DNA of 36,649 nt from Planctomycetaceae bacterium. Its GTDB lineage: Bacteria > Planctomycetota > Planctomycetia > Planctomycetales > Planctomycetaceae. A program made the translations under genes and the position numbers. The notes below the pieces were generated by a model that worked only from the letters and a program-made list of their open reading frames with translations, ran no database searches and was not told the origin of the DNA. Of the stretch, positions 7,147 through 16,217 are shown piece after piece; position 1 is the stretch's first letter; each line of letters opens with the position of its first letter. The stretch spans positions 1 through 36,649 of the forward strand of contig JAKFVC010000219.1 in NCBI GenBank assembly GCA_021732415.1, written 5' to 3'.

Positions 7147-9390
7147 ATGGATTTGACACGCTGTGGTCTGCAAATCCTCCTGCTGATGAGTGCAATCGTT
7201 TCGACGGCACTCGCGGCTGATGCTCCCTCCACACCGCCCGACGATGCTATCTATGGAATCAGTCCTTCTGCAGAACAGCGTGAGCATTGGGCGTTTCAAT
7301 CACTGAAACCGGTTGCACCGCCAGCAGCGATTCCCGCGGAATGGGAACGCAATCCGATCGACGCGTTCATCTGGCAGAAGCTGGCTGCCAAGCAACTCGC
7401 TCCCTCGCCCGCTGCCGAACCACGCGTCTGGTTGCGGCGAGTCTACTTCGATCTGATCGGGCTCCCACCCACACCCGCTGAACTTGATGAGTTCTTAGCC
7501 GACCCGTCCGAGGCTGCTCGACGGCGCGTGGTCGACAAGCTGCTGGCCGATCCTGGATATGGCGTCCGCTGGGGCCGGCGGTGGCTCGATCTGGTGCGTT
7601 ACGCGGACACGAACGGGTACGAGCGTGATGGCGATAAACCCAGTGCCTGGCGGTATCGCGATTACGTGATTGATTCGCTGAATGCGGACAAGCCATTCGA
7701 TCAATTTTTGACTGAGCAGCTCGCAGGGGATGAGATTGACCAAGTCACCGCCGACAGCATGATCGCGACGTCGTTCCTGCGACTGGGGACGTGGGACGAT
7801 GAACCGGCCGATCCGGTGGTCGATCGCTACGATCAGTTGGATGACGTCGTGCGCGGCGTCTCCACCACATTTCTGGGTTTGAGTTTGAACTGTGCCCGGT
7901 GCCATAACCATAAGTTCGAGCCCCTCTCGCAGATCGATTATGCGCGGATGCTGGCCGTGTTTGCTCCGCTGCAACGTCCTCGCACTGACCGTACGGAATT
8001 TGATTTGCCAGTCGGCACTCCGGCGGACCGCAGCCGATTTCAGGCGTTGCAGTCTCGGGTCGACGAGGCCTCGAAACAGGTGAATTTGCAGCTCACCGAA
8101 CTCGAAAAGACGGTTCGCGAGCGATACCTGGCCGGGCCATTGACGGAACTTGCGGCCGATCTCCGCGACGCGTTGCGTGCTCCGGCGGACAAGCGGGACG
8201 AAGCGCAAAAGCAACTCCTGAAGAAAAACGAAAAACGCCTGAGCCAAGTCGTCACCGACGCCTATACCGCAGACGAACGCCGCCAGCGGGAAGGTTTTCA
8301 GGCGGCGTTCAAAGCAATTCGTGAGACCGCGCCGGCCGTCCCCAAGGCGTACATCTTTCAAGAGCAGGCTGGGGCCGTTCCTGCGACGCAGGTCTTCCGC
8401 CGCGGTGACCCAACAACGCCCGCCGGAGTTGTTGACCCCGGGGTGCCGGTGGTTCTCGCGGAATCACCGCTGCTGGGTGTGACGGCCCCGCATGAGTCCG
8501 CCACGTCGGGGCGTCGACTCGCATTGGCGCGGTGGATGACCGATCCCGCTAATCCGCTCGTCGCGCGAGTCATCGTCAATCGCCTCTGGCAGGGACATTT
8601 CGGTGAAGGGCTCGTCCGCACCGAGAATGACTTTGGAGTGATGGGATATCCCCCCACCCATCCCGAACTGCTCGACTGGCTGGCGAATCGCTTGATCGCG
8701 GGAAGCTGGAAACTGAAAGACCTGCATCGGCAAATCGTGCTCAGCAACGCTTATGGGCAGGCCAGCGGATGGCGAGAAGATGCCGGGAAGATTGACCAGC
8801 CCAACAATTTTCTGTGGCGATTTCCTTACCGGCGACTGGATGCCGAGCCCATTCGCGATGCCGTGCTGGCCACCAATGGGACGCTCAACCCCAAGTTGGG
8901 CGGTCCCGGGGTCTATCCCAAGATCGCCGCCGAGGTCCTCGCCAGTCAATCGCGGCCAGGAAACGGCTGGGGGAAATCAAGTCCCGAGGATGCCGCGCGG
9001 CGGTCGGCATTCATCTTCGTGAAACGCTCGCTGCTGGTTCCCTTCTTCGAGTTGCTGGACTTGCCCGACACGACGACCTCGTGCGAGCAGCGAAATGTAT
9101 CGACGATTCCTACGCAGGCTTTGACGCTGTTGAATAGCGAGTTCATGAACGAGCAGGCTCGGTTGCTGGCTGAACGGCTGCAACGCGACGCCGACAATGA
9201 TCTCGAAAAACAGGTCACACTGGCCTATCGACTGACCCTGGGACGTGTACCTCAAGTCGAAGAATTGGCCCAAAGTGTGAAGTTCGTGCAACAACGACAA
9301 GCCTCGGCCGAGAATGCCGAAAGTGCCGGAGCCCTCGCGGCATTCTGCCTGGTACTCTACAACCTGAATGAGTTCTTCTATATTGACTAA
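7147..9390 (+). CDS. DUF1549/DUF1553 (PSCyt2-PSD1) protein lacking the PSCyt1 domain
   Basis: A 747-aa exported protein with a signal peptide (ILLLMSAIVSTALAA). A DUF1549 domain (about 67-270) contains WLRRVYFDLIGLPPT, WLDLVRYADTNGYE and WRYRDYVIDSLN. It ends in a c-type heme motif CARCH at 249-253 followed by NHKFEPLSQ. A helical spacer (about 290-400) precedes DUF1553 (about 450-730), with VARVIVNRLWQGHFGEGLV, HPELLDWLA and TIPTQALTLLNSEF. Such proteins are abundant in planctomycetes and often co-occur with sulfatase or DUF1501 genes; their chemistry is unresolved. The usual N-terminal PSCyt1 cytochrome domain is absent here but present in the next gene. GAGGGG upstream supports the start. 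Confidence 0.92.
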   Translation: MDLTRCGLQILLLMSAIVSTALAADAPSTPPDDAIYGISPSAEQREHWAFQSLKPVAPPAAIPAEWERNPIDAFIWQKLAAKQLAPSPAAEPRVWLRRVYFDLIGLPPTPAELDEFLADPSEAARRRVVDKLLADPGYGVRWGRRWLDLVRYADTNGYERDGDKPSAWRYRDYVIDSLNADKPFDQFLTEQLAGDEIDQVTADSMIATSFLRLGTWDDEPADPVVDRYDQLDDVVRGVSTTFLGLSLNCARCHNHKFEPLSQIDYARMLAVFAPLQRPRTDRTEFDLPVGTPADRSRFQALQSRVDEASKQVNLQLTELEKTVRERYLAGPLTELAADLRDALRAPADKRDEAQKQLLKKNEKRLSQVVTDAYTADERRQREGFQAAFKAIRETAPAVPKAYIFQEQAGAVPATQVFRRGDPTTPAGVVDPGVPVVLAESPLLGVTAPHESATSGRRLALARWMTDPANPLVARVIVNRLWQGHFGEGLVRTENDFGVMGYPPTHPELLDWLANRLIAGSWKLKDLHRQIVLSNAYGQASGWREDAGKIDQPNNFLWRFPYRRLDAEPIRDAVLATNGTLNPKLGGPGVYPKIAAEVLASQSRPGNGWGKSSPEDAARRSAFIFVKRSLLVPFFELLDLPDTTTSCEQRNVSTIPTQALTLLNSEFMNEQARLLAERLQRDADNDLEKQVTLAYRLTLGRVPQVEELAQSVKFVQQRQASAENAESAGALAAFCLVLYNLNEFFYID

Positions 9391-9408
9391 GCTGAAGGCA
9401 CTTTTTTA

Positions 9409-9478
9409 ACCACGAATGACTCGAATCACACGAATTGGGAAGAGGGCGTAGATTCGTGTGATTCGAGTCATTCGTGGT
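9409..9478. repeat. Perfect 27-bp inverted repeat, hairpin after the DUF1553 gene
   Basis: The arms 9409-9435 and 9452-9478 are exact reverse complements (ACCACGAATGACTCGAATCA on the left start) with a 16-base loop. The left arm has internal repeats of CGAAT. It sits 18 bp after the stop and could serve as a terminator or belong to a dispersed repeat class; similar ACCACGAAT repeats are known to me from planctomycete and verrucomicrobial genomes. Confidence 0.85.
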
Positions 9479-9589
9479 AAAGAACTCCTGTAGTCGGCGT
9501 GATTTCTTGTGAAGATGAAACAAATAGTCCGGGGCCATACGGCACCCGGCTCACCTGACCAGCCTGTATTGCGTTGTCACTTAGTAGTT

Positions 9590-12500
9590 ATGAACCCCAT
9601 GATTCGCATCCAGACCCGTCCAATGTTTCAATCGATTGTCGGCAGTTGTGGTTTGCTGTTCTTTGCGGCCAGCCTGATGGCTCAAGAACCTGGAAGTAAG
9701 CCGGTCAATTTCATCCGCGATGTGCGGCCGATATTGGCTCGCAACTGCTATGAGTGCCACGGTCCAGACGAAGGGCATCGCAAGGCTGAACTGCGGCTCG
9801 ATACGTCGACCGGTGCCTTCGCCAAGACTAAGGATTCTGCTGCGTTTGTTCCCAAGAACTTGGCTGACAGCGAAGCATTCCAGCGGATCATCTCGACCGA
9901 TGACAGCCAGCGGATGCCGCCCACTAAGTCCGGGAAGACGCTGACTCCCGAACAGATCGACACTCTGAAGCGGTGGATCGAACAGGGGGCCTCGTGGAGC
10001 GAACACTGGGCATTTGAAAAGCCTGTGCGTCCCGCCTTGCCTGAGGTCAGCAATGGTCAATGGGGCCACAATGACATCGACCGGTTCGTGCTCGCGCGGC
10101 TGGATAAAGAAGGTCTCAAGCCGTCTCGGGAAGCGGACCGACGGAGTCTCGCGCGACGCGTGGCCCTCGACCTGACCGGCCTGCCCCCTGCGCCCGAACT
10201 GGTTGCGGAGTTCGTGAAGGACCAATCTCCTGATGCCTATGAAAAACTCGTCGATCGGCTGCTGCAGTCGTCCGCTTATGGGGAACGCTGGACTCGTTTG
10301 TGGCTCGATCTGGCTCGCTATGCCGATACGCGTGGTTATGAGAAAGATCGGTCGCGCACGATCTGGCGGTATCGCGATTGGTTGATCGATGCCTTCAATG
10401 CCGATATGCCGTTCGATCAGTTTACGCGCGAACAACTGGCCGGCGATCTCCTGCCGAATCCGACCTCGGATCAACTGCTGGCCACGGCCATGCATCGCAA
10501 CACAATGGTCAATGAGGAAGGTGGCACCGACGACGAGGAATTCCGCATTGCGGCCGTCAAGGACCGTGTGGATACCACGTTGCAGGTCTGGATGGGTCTG
10601 ACGATGGGCTGTGCGAAGTGCCACAGCCACAAGTACGACCCGCTGCCGCATCGTGAGTACTATCAGTTCTACGCGTTCTTCAATCAGACCGCGGACAGCG
10701 ACAAGGGAGACGAGTCCCCGACGGCACCGACTCCGACGAAGGAGCAGACGGAAAAACTGCAGCAGGTGAACGCGGAAATCGCCGCGTTGCAAAAACAGAT
10801 CGAGAAGCCGACTCCAGAAATCCAAGCAGAATTAACCGCTTGGGAAACAACGGCTCGCTCGACACAAGGCTGGTCGCGAATGAAGCCCGAGAAGATGACA
10901 GCCGCTAGCGGATCGGCGATGAAGCCGCAAGACGACGGATCGATTCTGGTGGAAGGGGCGGGGCCGGCCAAGGAACAGTATGTCCTCAATTTCCCGTATG
11001 CCGAGAAGCAACTGACCGGTCTGCGACTGGAAGTCATTCCTGACAAGTCGCTGCCCAAAGGGGGCGTGGGACGATCGCTCAACGATGGCAACTTCGTGCT
11101 GTCCGCGATTCGTCTCGCCTGGAAATCGAAGTCGGGTGAGGTGAAAGACATTCCGCTGACTAAGGCTGAGGCTGATTTCGCTCAGACCAATTACCCCGTT
11201 GAACATGCCCTGAAGAACGACGACATCAAGAAACACGGCTGGGCTGTTTCGCCCCAGTTGACGCAGCCACATACCGCTGTCTTCACCGTTGGAGAAGCAG
11301 GCACACTGGCTGACGCAGCCGAGTTAATCGTCACTCTGGACCATCAGTTCGAATTCAGTTACCCCGGCTTCAGCATCGGTCGCTTCCGGCTTTCGACGAC
11401 GACCGATGCACAGCCAAGCTTAAAAGAAGAAATCCCCGTAGCCATTCTGGCGCTCGTGCAAATTCCCGCCGACTTACGCACTCCGGATCAGAAACAACTG
11501 CTTTATCGGCACGTGGCACAACGTTCTAAGTTGACTCAACCACTGCGTGATGAGATTGCCAAGAAGCAGGGCGAACTGGCTGCCAATAAGCCAATCGAGA
11601 CTCCCATTTTCCGAGAACTACCGGCGGACAAGCAACGCGTCACGAACATTCATCTGCGAGGAAATTTCCTGACCAAAGGCGATGAGGTCACCGCCGCAGT
11701 TCCGACGGCCTTCCACAGTTTCCCCGCCGATGCTCCCCGCAATCGTCTGGGTGTCGCGCAGTGGCTGACGGATCCCAACAATCCCCTCACGGCGCGAGTC
11801 GCGGTTAATCGCTTCTGGGCCCAACTGTTCGGGATCGGCCTGGTCGAGAGTCAGGAGGACTTTGGCATTCAGGGGTTGGCCCCCAGCCATCCGGAACTTC
11901 TCGACTGGCTGGCGACGGAGTTCGTGCGCGATGGCTGGTCGATGAAGCGACTCTGCAAGTTGATCGTGATGTCGTCAACTTATCGGCAGTCATCGCGAGT
12001 GACCCCGGAATTGATGGAGCGCGACCGGTTCAATCGCTTGCTCGCCCGTGGCCCACGTTACCGCTTGGAAGCCGAGATGCTGCGTGATCAGGCCCTGGCG
12101 GTCTCTGGTTTGCTGAGTCAGAAGATGTATGGACCATCGGTCATGCCACCGCAGCCTGACGGGATCTGGCGCTCCACCTACAACTTAGATAAGTGGAAGA
12201 CCAGTCCGGGTGAAGACAAGTATCGCCGCGGTCTCTACACGTTTATCAAGCGGACATCGCCGTATCCTTCGATGATGACATTCGATGGTCCCAGTCGAGA
12301 AATCTGCACGATCCGGCGCATCAATACCAACACGCCGCTGCAAGCACTGGTCTTGCTCAACGACCCGGTTTACGTGGAAGCCGCCCAAGCCCTGGCGCGG
12401 CGGATGGCTCAGGTGGAGGGATCCATTGATACGCAACTCACGGTCGGATTCCAATCCGCTTTAATTCGTCCACCGCAGCCGCGCGAGTTAGCGGCGCTGC

Positions 12501-12676
12501 GGCAGCTTTACGAGCAGCGGCTGAAGTTCTACCAGAAGGATGCTATTGCCGCCGAACAGATGGCGGTCAATCCACTCGGTGCCGCCCCCAAGGGGGTTGA
12601 CCATTCCGTGCTGGCCGCGTTGACTGCGGTTTGCAATGTGATCTTGAATCTGGATGAATTCGTGACGCGGGGGTGA
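9590..12676 (+). CDS. PSCyt1-DUF1549-DUF1553 multidomain heme protein
   Basis: A 1028-aa exported protein. After a signal peptide (SIVGSCGLLFFAASLMAQ) comes a PSCyt1 domain with heme motif CYECH at 53-57 and the usual RKAELRLD and MPPTKSGKTLTPEQI. DUF1549 follows (about 140-370), with WLDLARYADTRGYEKD, WRYRDWLIDAFNADMPFDQF and a second heme motif CAKCH at 341-345. A middle segment (about 410-610) holds LTGLRLEVIPD and GNFVLSAIRL, a beta-rich insert common in longer members. DUF1553 is C-terminal (about 700-1010). An in-frame GTG at 9509 would add 27 residues that do not look like a signal peptide; ATGs at 9590, 9599 and 9623 are all possible, none with a clear ribosome binding site. Confidence 0.92.
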   Translation: MNPMIRIQTRPMFQSIVGSCGLLFFAASLMAQEPGSKPVNFIRDVRPILARNCYECHGPDEGHRKAELRLDTSTGAFAKTKDSAAFVPKNLADSEAFQRIISTDDSQRMPPTKSGKTLTPEQIDTLKRWIEQGASWSEHWAFEKPVRPALPEVSNGQWGHNDIDRFVLARLDKEGLKPSREADRRSLARRVALDLTGLPPAPELVAEFVKDQSPDAYEKLVDRLLQSSAYGERWTRLWLDLARYADTRGYEKDRSRTIWRYRDWLIDAFNADMPFDQFTREQLAGDLLPNPTSDQLLATAMHRNTMVNEEGGTDDEEFRIAAVKDRVDTTLQVWMGLTMGCAKCHSHKYDPLPHREYYQFYAFFNQTADSDKGDESPTAPTPTKEQTEKLQQVNAEIAALQKQIEKPTPEIQAELTAWETTARSTQGWSRMKPEKMTAASGSAMKPQDDGSILVEGAGPAKEQYVLNFPYAEKQLTGLRLEVIPDKSLPKGGVGRSLNDGNFVLSAIRLAWKSKSGEVKDIPLTKAEADFAQTNYPVEHALKNDDIKKHGWAVSPQLTQPHTAVFTVGEAGTLADAAELIVTLDHQFEFSYPGFSIGRFRLSTTTDAQPSLKEEIPVAILALVQIPADLRTPDQKQLLYRHVAQRSKLTQPLRDEIAKKQGELAANKPIETPIFRELPADKQRVTNIHLRGNFLTKGDEVTAAVPTAFHSFPADAPRNRLGVAQWLTDPNNPLTARVAVNRFWAQLFGIGLVESQEDFGIQGLAPSHPELLDWLATEFVRDGWSMKRLCKLIVMSSTYRQSSRVTPELMERDRFNRLLARGPRYRLEAEMLRDQALAVSGLLSQKMYGPSVMPPQPDGIWRSTYNLDKWKTSPGEDKYRRGLYTFIKRTSPYPSMMTFDGPSREICTIRRINTNTPLQALVLLNDPVYVEAAQALARRMAQVEGSIDTQLTVGFQSALIRPPQPRELAALRQLYEQRLKFYQKDAIAAEQMAVNPLGAAPKGVDHSVLAALTAVCNVILNLDEFVTRG

Positions 12677-12693
12677 GATTAGCACAATTGTCA

Positions 12694-12968
12694 GGCGAGC
12701 GTCCGGCGTAAGCCGGATGGTTGTTATGCGGTGACTTACCACCCTGCCGCGTCAAATAAACGTGAGACCTAGCTCAATCAATAAATCCTGTTTGGGTGCC
12801 ACTGGCCGTGCCAGTGCGTTGCCGGACAGCGTATAGACAACCCTGCACTGGCACAGCCAGTGGCACCCGATCAAAGAGATATTGATTGATTTCGTTCGCA
12901 CGTTTATTTGACGTGGAATGATAATAATTCCCGTATAACAACCATCCGGCTTACGCCGGACGCTCGCC
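12694..12968. repeat. Nested 275-bp palindrome with 34-bp outer arms
   Basis: Outer arms 12694-12727 and 12935-12968 are exact reverse complements, beginning GGCGAGCGTCCGGCGTAAGC. Inside are paired blocks 12751-12764 / 12899-12912, 12776-12783 / 12880-12887, and a core hairpin 12794-12816 / 12846-12868 (GGGTGCCACTGG start, one wobble pair) whose loop contains TTGCCGGACAG. The outer arms recur at 16218-16411 and the core recurs at 34541-34622. It fills the whole gap between the convergent DUF1553 and bestrophin genes, so it may also terminate both transcripts. Confidence 0.9.
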
Positions 12969-12980
12969 TATTCCACGGGC

Positions 12981-13952
12981 CTACAACTTCAATTGCGGCG
13001 TCGTAATGTTGGTAATGCTGTTTCTGTTCCCAATGAACGCCGCGCCTGGATTCGGGTTGGAGTCGCTCGAGGTGATGAATGCCTGGGTCACCTGGGCCGT
13101 ATCGCGAATGATTCCCACGCAAATGGCTTCCAGCGGCAGGCAGTTGTCGTCCAGGCCAAATGGGTCCTCGATTTCGACGCCGGCTTCTTCGATCCCGAAA
13201 AAGCCGAACGAGACAATCGCGACCATCAAGGGAGTCCACCAGCCCGTGCGACCACACAGCACGACCGGTAACGTAATCAGGTAGACCAGGATCAACTGCT
13301 TGATCATCGCCGCGTAGACGAACGGCAGCGGGGTCTTCTTGATCTTCTCGCAGCCTCCCTGAGCGTCCACCATGCGGGCCAGCAGATCTTCCATGTGCCG
13401 CACCTGAGTCGAATCAATCTTACCGGCCTTGTGTCGATCGGAAATCCACCGCGAAATGGCCGCCGCAATCGCTGAGGGCGGATTCCCGAATCGAATGGCG
13501 ATGGAATACAGTTCACCGGGAAGATACGAGTGCAGTTCTTCCAGATCCCGTGAGTCGCGCAACATCTGTTTCAGACTGAGCACGTACCCGCCGATCAGCA
13601 GTGCCAGATCCTGGGCGGGAGGGGCATAGATGGCTCCGCAACGAGCCAGACTGCGGGTCGAATTGATCAGCATTCCCCAATGCGACCGGCCTTCCCAGTA
13701 GCGGTTGGCGGACGAATTCATCCGAAACACGATCAAGAATCCCAGCAGCGACCCCACGACTGCGTATCCGGCCGGTTCGACCAATCCCGCCTTCGAACTG
13801 ATCCAGCCGCTTTCGACGCCAAGGTAATGGAGGTATTCGACGACCAGTGCCAGCACCACCATGATCATCACGCGGCCGACAATGACCGGCAACACCGTGC
13901 CGCGATAGCTTAAGACAACCTGCCACCAACTCGTGCGAGGATATTGAATCAC
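12981..13952 (-). CDS. Bestrophin-family (UPF0187) anion channel protein
   Basis: A 323-aa integral membrane protein. Diagnostic features are the N-terminal WWQVVLSYRGTVLPVIVGRV, the NSSANRYWEGRSHWGML block at 79-95 (eukaryotic and bacterial bestrophins have RWWEGR here), and GIEEAGVEIEDPFGLDDN at 253-270, the conserved acidic EDPFG turn. Hydrophobic spans are near 20-45, 60-77, 205-235 and 240-255. Bacterial bestrophins form pentameric channels in the inner membrane; ion selectivity cannot be read from this. Translation appears to start at GTG, with AGGA ten bases upstream. The last 25 residues (NSNPNPGAA-like) are low complexity. Confidence 0.93.
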   Translation of the reverse strand: MIQYPRTSWWQVVLSYRGTVLPVIVGRVMIMVVLALVVEYLHYLGVESGWISSKAGLVEPAGYAVVGSLLGFLIVFRMNSSANRYWEGRSHWGMLINSTRSLARCGAIYAPPAQDLALLIGGYVLSLKQMLRDSRDLEELHSYLPGELYSIAIRFGNPPSAIAAAISRWISDRHKAGKIDSTQVRHMEDLLARMVDAQGGCEKIKKTPLPFVYAAMIKQLILVYLITLPVVLCGRTGWWTPLMVAIVSFGFFGIEEAGVEIEDPFGLDDNCLPLEAICVGIIRDTAQVTQAFITSSDSNPNPGAAFIGNRNSITNITTPQLKL

Positions 13953-14351
13953 TTGGTAATCGTCCTGACATTCCTGTGACTATTGGCTGGATCAGAAAAC
14001 TCGTGGGTAGCGAGTCAGATTTTCGCAACGGTTCCGACAGAGGAACTATCGCGTGCAAGCGTTGTACCACGTCCCTGTTTTTACGCTCCGGAGGCTATGC
14101 GGTGAAGGACATTGCGACGTCGCGGGACGGCGAAACTGCCGCCGGACCGCGTTTGACGTTGTCCGTTCCATGATCTTAGCCACAGATTTCACAGAAGAGG
14201 CAGATGGAGAAATTCCTCTTTATCTGCGAAATCTGTGGATAAAATTCATCGAAATTCAGGACCCCCGCTGCGCTCATATTGGGCGTCATTGCCTTCATCA
14301 TCGGCGTCGACGATCCCGCGGCAGTTCGTGGCGGTCTTGCTCAGCGCCGAC
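13953..14351. other. Gap with an 11-bp-arm hairpin, no gene recognised
   Basis: Between the bestrophin and the ABM gene there is about 400 bp with no convincing gene. CCACAGATTTC at 14180-14190 pairs with GAAATCTGTGG at 14228-14238, and inside AAGAGG (14195) pairs with CCTCTT (14215) and GCAGAT with ATCTGC. The rest (14239-14351) shows nothing recognisable. Confidence 0.6.
14180..14238. repeat. Hairpin CCACAGATTTC...GAAATCTGTGG
   Basis: Perfect 11-bp outer arms with shorter paired blocks inside. It lies downstream of no plus-strand gene; on the minus strand it falls beyond the stop of the ABM gene (14352), so it could be a terminator or another dispersed palindrome. Confidence 0.75.
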
Positions 14352-14642
14352 TTAATTCTTGTAGATCTTATGCTGCGGACGTCCGGACAGGATTTGTTCC
14401 TTGCCCCAGTTCGTCACGTCCCGGAAGGCCTGGCTTTGGATAAAAGACGCAAATGCGCCTTCGTCGGACCATTCACTGGTGATCAGGTAGGACGCATCGT
14501 CACTGACGTCCTTCCAGAGCGTGGAGTTCGTGTGGCCCGCAGCTGCGCGGAGGGCACCTATTACGCCAGCGAATTTCTCTTCAAAGTCCTGTTGTTTGCC
14601 CGGCAAGACGTGGTAGTTCATTCCAACTGTAATCACTTGCAT
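14352..14642 (-). CDS. ABM-domain (antibiotic biosynthesis monooxygenase-like) protein
   Basis: A 96-aa cytoplasmic protein that fits a single dimeric alpha-beta ABM barrel (PF03992): ITVGMNYHVLPGKQQDFEEK at the N-terminus, an AAAGHTNSTLWKD strand, YLITSEWSDEGAFASF, and a terminal helix with SQAFRDVTNWGKE. The family includes heme-degrading IsdG-like proteins and quinol monooxygenases, but most members have no known substrate. Heme-ligand residues of IsdG are not evident. CGGAG lies just upstream of the ATG. It is divergent from the dehydrogenase gene at 15086. Confidence 0.88.
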   Translation of the reverse strand: MQVITVGMNYHVLPGKQQDFEEKFAGVIGALRAAAGHTNSTLWKDVSDDASYLITSEWSDEGAFASFIQSQAFRDVTNWGKEQILSGRPQHKIYKN

Positions 14643-15085
14643 CGACTCCGAATGAGATTTGTTGCGTCTCGGGTCGATGAGAGGGTGAGGCTCCCGCCGA
14701 ACCGCATAGTCTATTGGATATCGGTAGACCCAGCGGCTCGGCGGGGTACCCTCTGGGTCCCTCGCCCTCCCATCAACCTGAATGATGACTTCCGAATGCC
14801 CGACTCGGGAGAGTCAGGCTACGGCGGACCCCGATTTTAGCATTTGAGGCGAACGGCGATAGTTCGTTATCGCGTTGTTGTCTTTTCCCATCAAAATCAG
14901 CCCATGAGTCCTTCGACCCGGAAGATCGCAGGAAGTCTCAACGCTGAACCCGGGTTACGGGCCTGTTGTGGCGTCAATTGATTCGCACGGCTAGAATTCG
15001 GGCAGATTCATCACACTCGCCGCGCACATCGGAGTGCCAGGCCCCCAAGATTCTACACCCGTTAAGTAGCGCTAGTCTCGAAATC
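14643..15085. other. Divergent intergenic region with two palindromic repeats
   Basis: No gene was recognised. An imperfect palindrome spans about 14681-14775 (GAGGGTGAGGCTCCCGCCGA on the left, GGCTCGGCGG and CCCTCGCCCTCCC on the right), related to the element at 22818-22940. The CCCGACTC hairpin copy is at 14799-14824. The promoters of the ABM and dehydrogenase genes should lie here but were not identified with confidence. Confidence 0.6.
14799..14824. repeat. Short hairpin repeat CCCGACTC-GGGA-GAGTCAGG (copy 2 of 3)
   Basis: Same family as 1390-1408 and 28171-28190, again followed by CTACGG. One stem position is changed from G to A. Confidence 0.75.
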
Positions 15086-16210
15086 ATGAAAGCGATTGCC
15101 GTCCGGCCCGGAACTCCCCACAGCGTGCATCAGCACGAGGTCCCCGTTCCCACGCTCGAAACCCAGCCCCATCCCCATGTGTGCCAGATCCCGGCCGGCC
15201 GCTCTGTGCTGGTCAAAGTGCTGCAGATTGGTGTGGACGCCACTGACCGCGAAATCAACGAGGCCCTGTACGGCAATGCGCCTCCGGGGAACGACTACTT
15301 GATTCTGGGGCACGAAAGCTTCGGAGAAGTGGTCGAGGTCGGCAAACTGGTCACCGAATTCAAGCCCGGCGATCTGGTGTCGTGTACCGTGCGGCGGCCT
15401 GGAAAATCGCTCTTCGATCAAATCGGTCGGAATGACATCACCAGCCAGAACGAATACTACGAGCGCGGCATCAATCTCTGTCACGGGTACCTGACCGAGT
15501 ATTTTGTCGATGATGCCGAGTACATGGTGAAAGTCCCTCGCGAGTTGAAGCATTTGGGGGTGCTCGCGGAACCGGCCAGTGTGTGTGCCAAGGCGATCGA
15601 GCAGGCCTATCTGGCTCAACACCGGTTGCAGGTCTGGTCGCCCAAGCGCGCGTTCGTGCTGGGATCGGGTCAGATCGGTTTGCTGGCGACGATGATGCTG
15701 CGTCTACGCGGCCTGGACGTCTTCACGGTAGCCCGAGCCCCGGGGCCGCATCGGAAGTCGGAAATCGCCCAAGCGTACGGTGCTCACTATGTCAGCACAC
15801 AAGAAACTTCACTGCACGATCTCGCCAAGAAGGTGGGGGCTCCCGACCTGATTTTCGAAGCGACCGGCAGCAGCCGGATCGCATTCCAGGCGATGGAAGT
15901 CCTGGGACTCAACGGAGCCCTGATCTGGACCAGCGTGACCGGCGGTCAGGCCGAGATCACCGTTCCGGGCGACAAGATCAACATGAATTGGGTGCTGGGG
16001 AACAAACTGCTGGTCGCCAGCGTGAATGGCAATCGACGCCATTTCGAATTGGGGATCAAGGACCTGGCTCACGGCCAGGCCCTGTTCCCGGGGGTCACCG
16101 AGCGGATCCTGACGAACCCGGTTCAAGGGTTGGACAATTACGAGGAAATGATGCGGTTGCTGGTTTCGGATAAGAATGCGTTGAAGGTCTACGTCAACGT
16201 GAGCTCGTAA
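15086..16210 (+). CDS. Glucose 1-dehydrogenase-like MDR dehydrogenase
   Basis: A 374-aa medium-chain dehydrogenase of the archaeal glucose-dehydrogenase subgroup, expected to oxidise an aldose with NAD(P). GHE at 75-77 gives catalytic zinc ligands H76 and E77, and E162 in LAEPAS fits the third acidic position. The NAD(P) Rossmann motif GSGQIG is at 193-198. The residue that is Cys in most MDR enzymes is Asp here (D51 in GVDATDREI), and the cysteine-rich structural zinc loop is missing: residues 99-132 read SCTVRRP ... ERGINLC with only two scattered cysteines. Both traits match haloarchaeal glucose dehydrogenases as I recall them. The open frame extends to 14966, but MKAIAV at 15086 is the family's normal start. 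Confidence 0.88.
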   Translation: MKAIAVRPGTPHSVHQHEVPVPTLETQPHPHVCQIPAGRSVLVKVLQIGVDATDREINEALYGNAPPGNDYLILGHESFGEVVEVGKLVTEFKPGDLVSCTVRRPGKSLFDQIGRNDITSQNEYYERGINLCHGYLTEYFVDDAEYMVKVPRELKHLGVLAEPASVCAKAIEQAYLAQHRLQVWSPKRAFVLGSGQIGLLATMMLRLRGLDVFTVARAPGPHRKSEIAQAYGAHYVSTQETSLHDLAKKVGAPDLIFEATGSSRIAFQAMEVLGLNGALIWTSVTGGQAEITVPGDKINMNWVLGNKLLVASVNGNRRHFELGIKDLAHGQALFPGVTERILTNPVQGLDNYEEMMRLLVSDKNALKVYVNVSS

Positions 16211-16217
16211 CTAAAAA

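Noticed and set aside
9509-9589. 27-residue extension of the PSCyt1 protein from a GTG
   Set aside because: It puts a polar stretch before the signal peptide and includes CGGCACCCGGCTCACCTGA, resembling the intergenic GCCACCCGGCTCGCCTAA at about 32220.
14235-14840. 201-codon plus-strand open frame opposite the ABM gene
   Set aside because: It is antisense to a recognisable ABM-domain gene and runs through palindromic repeats; no domain or ribosome binding site.
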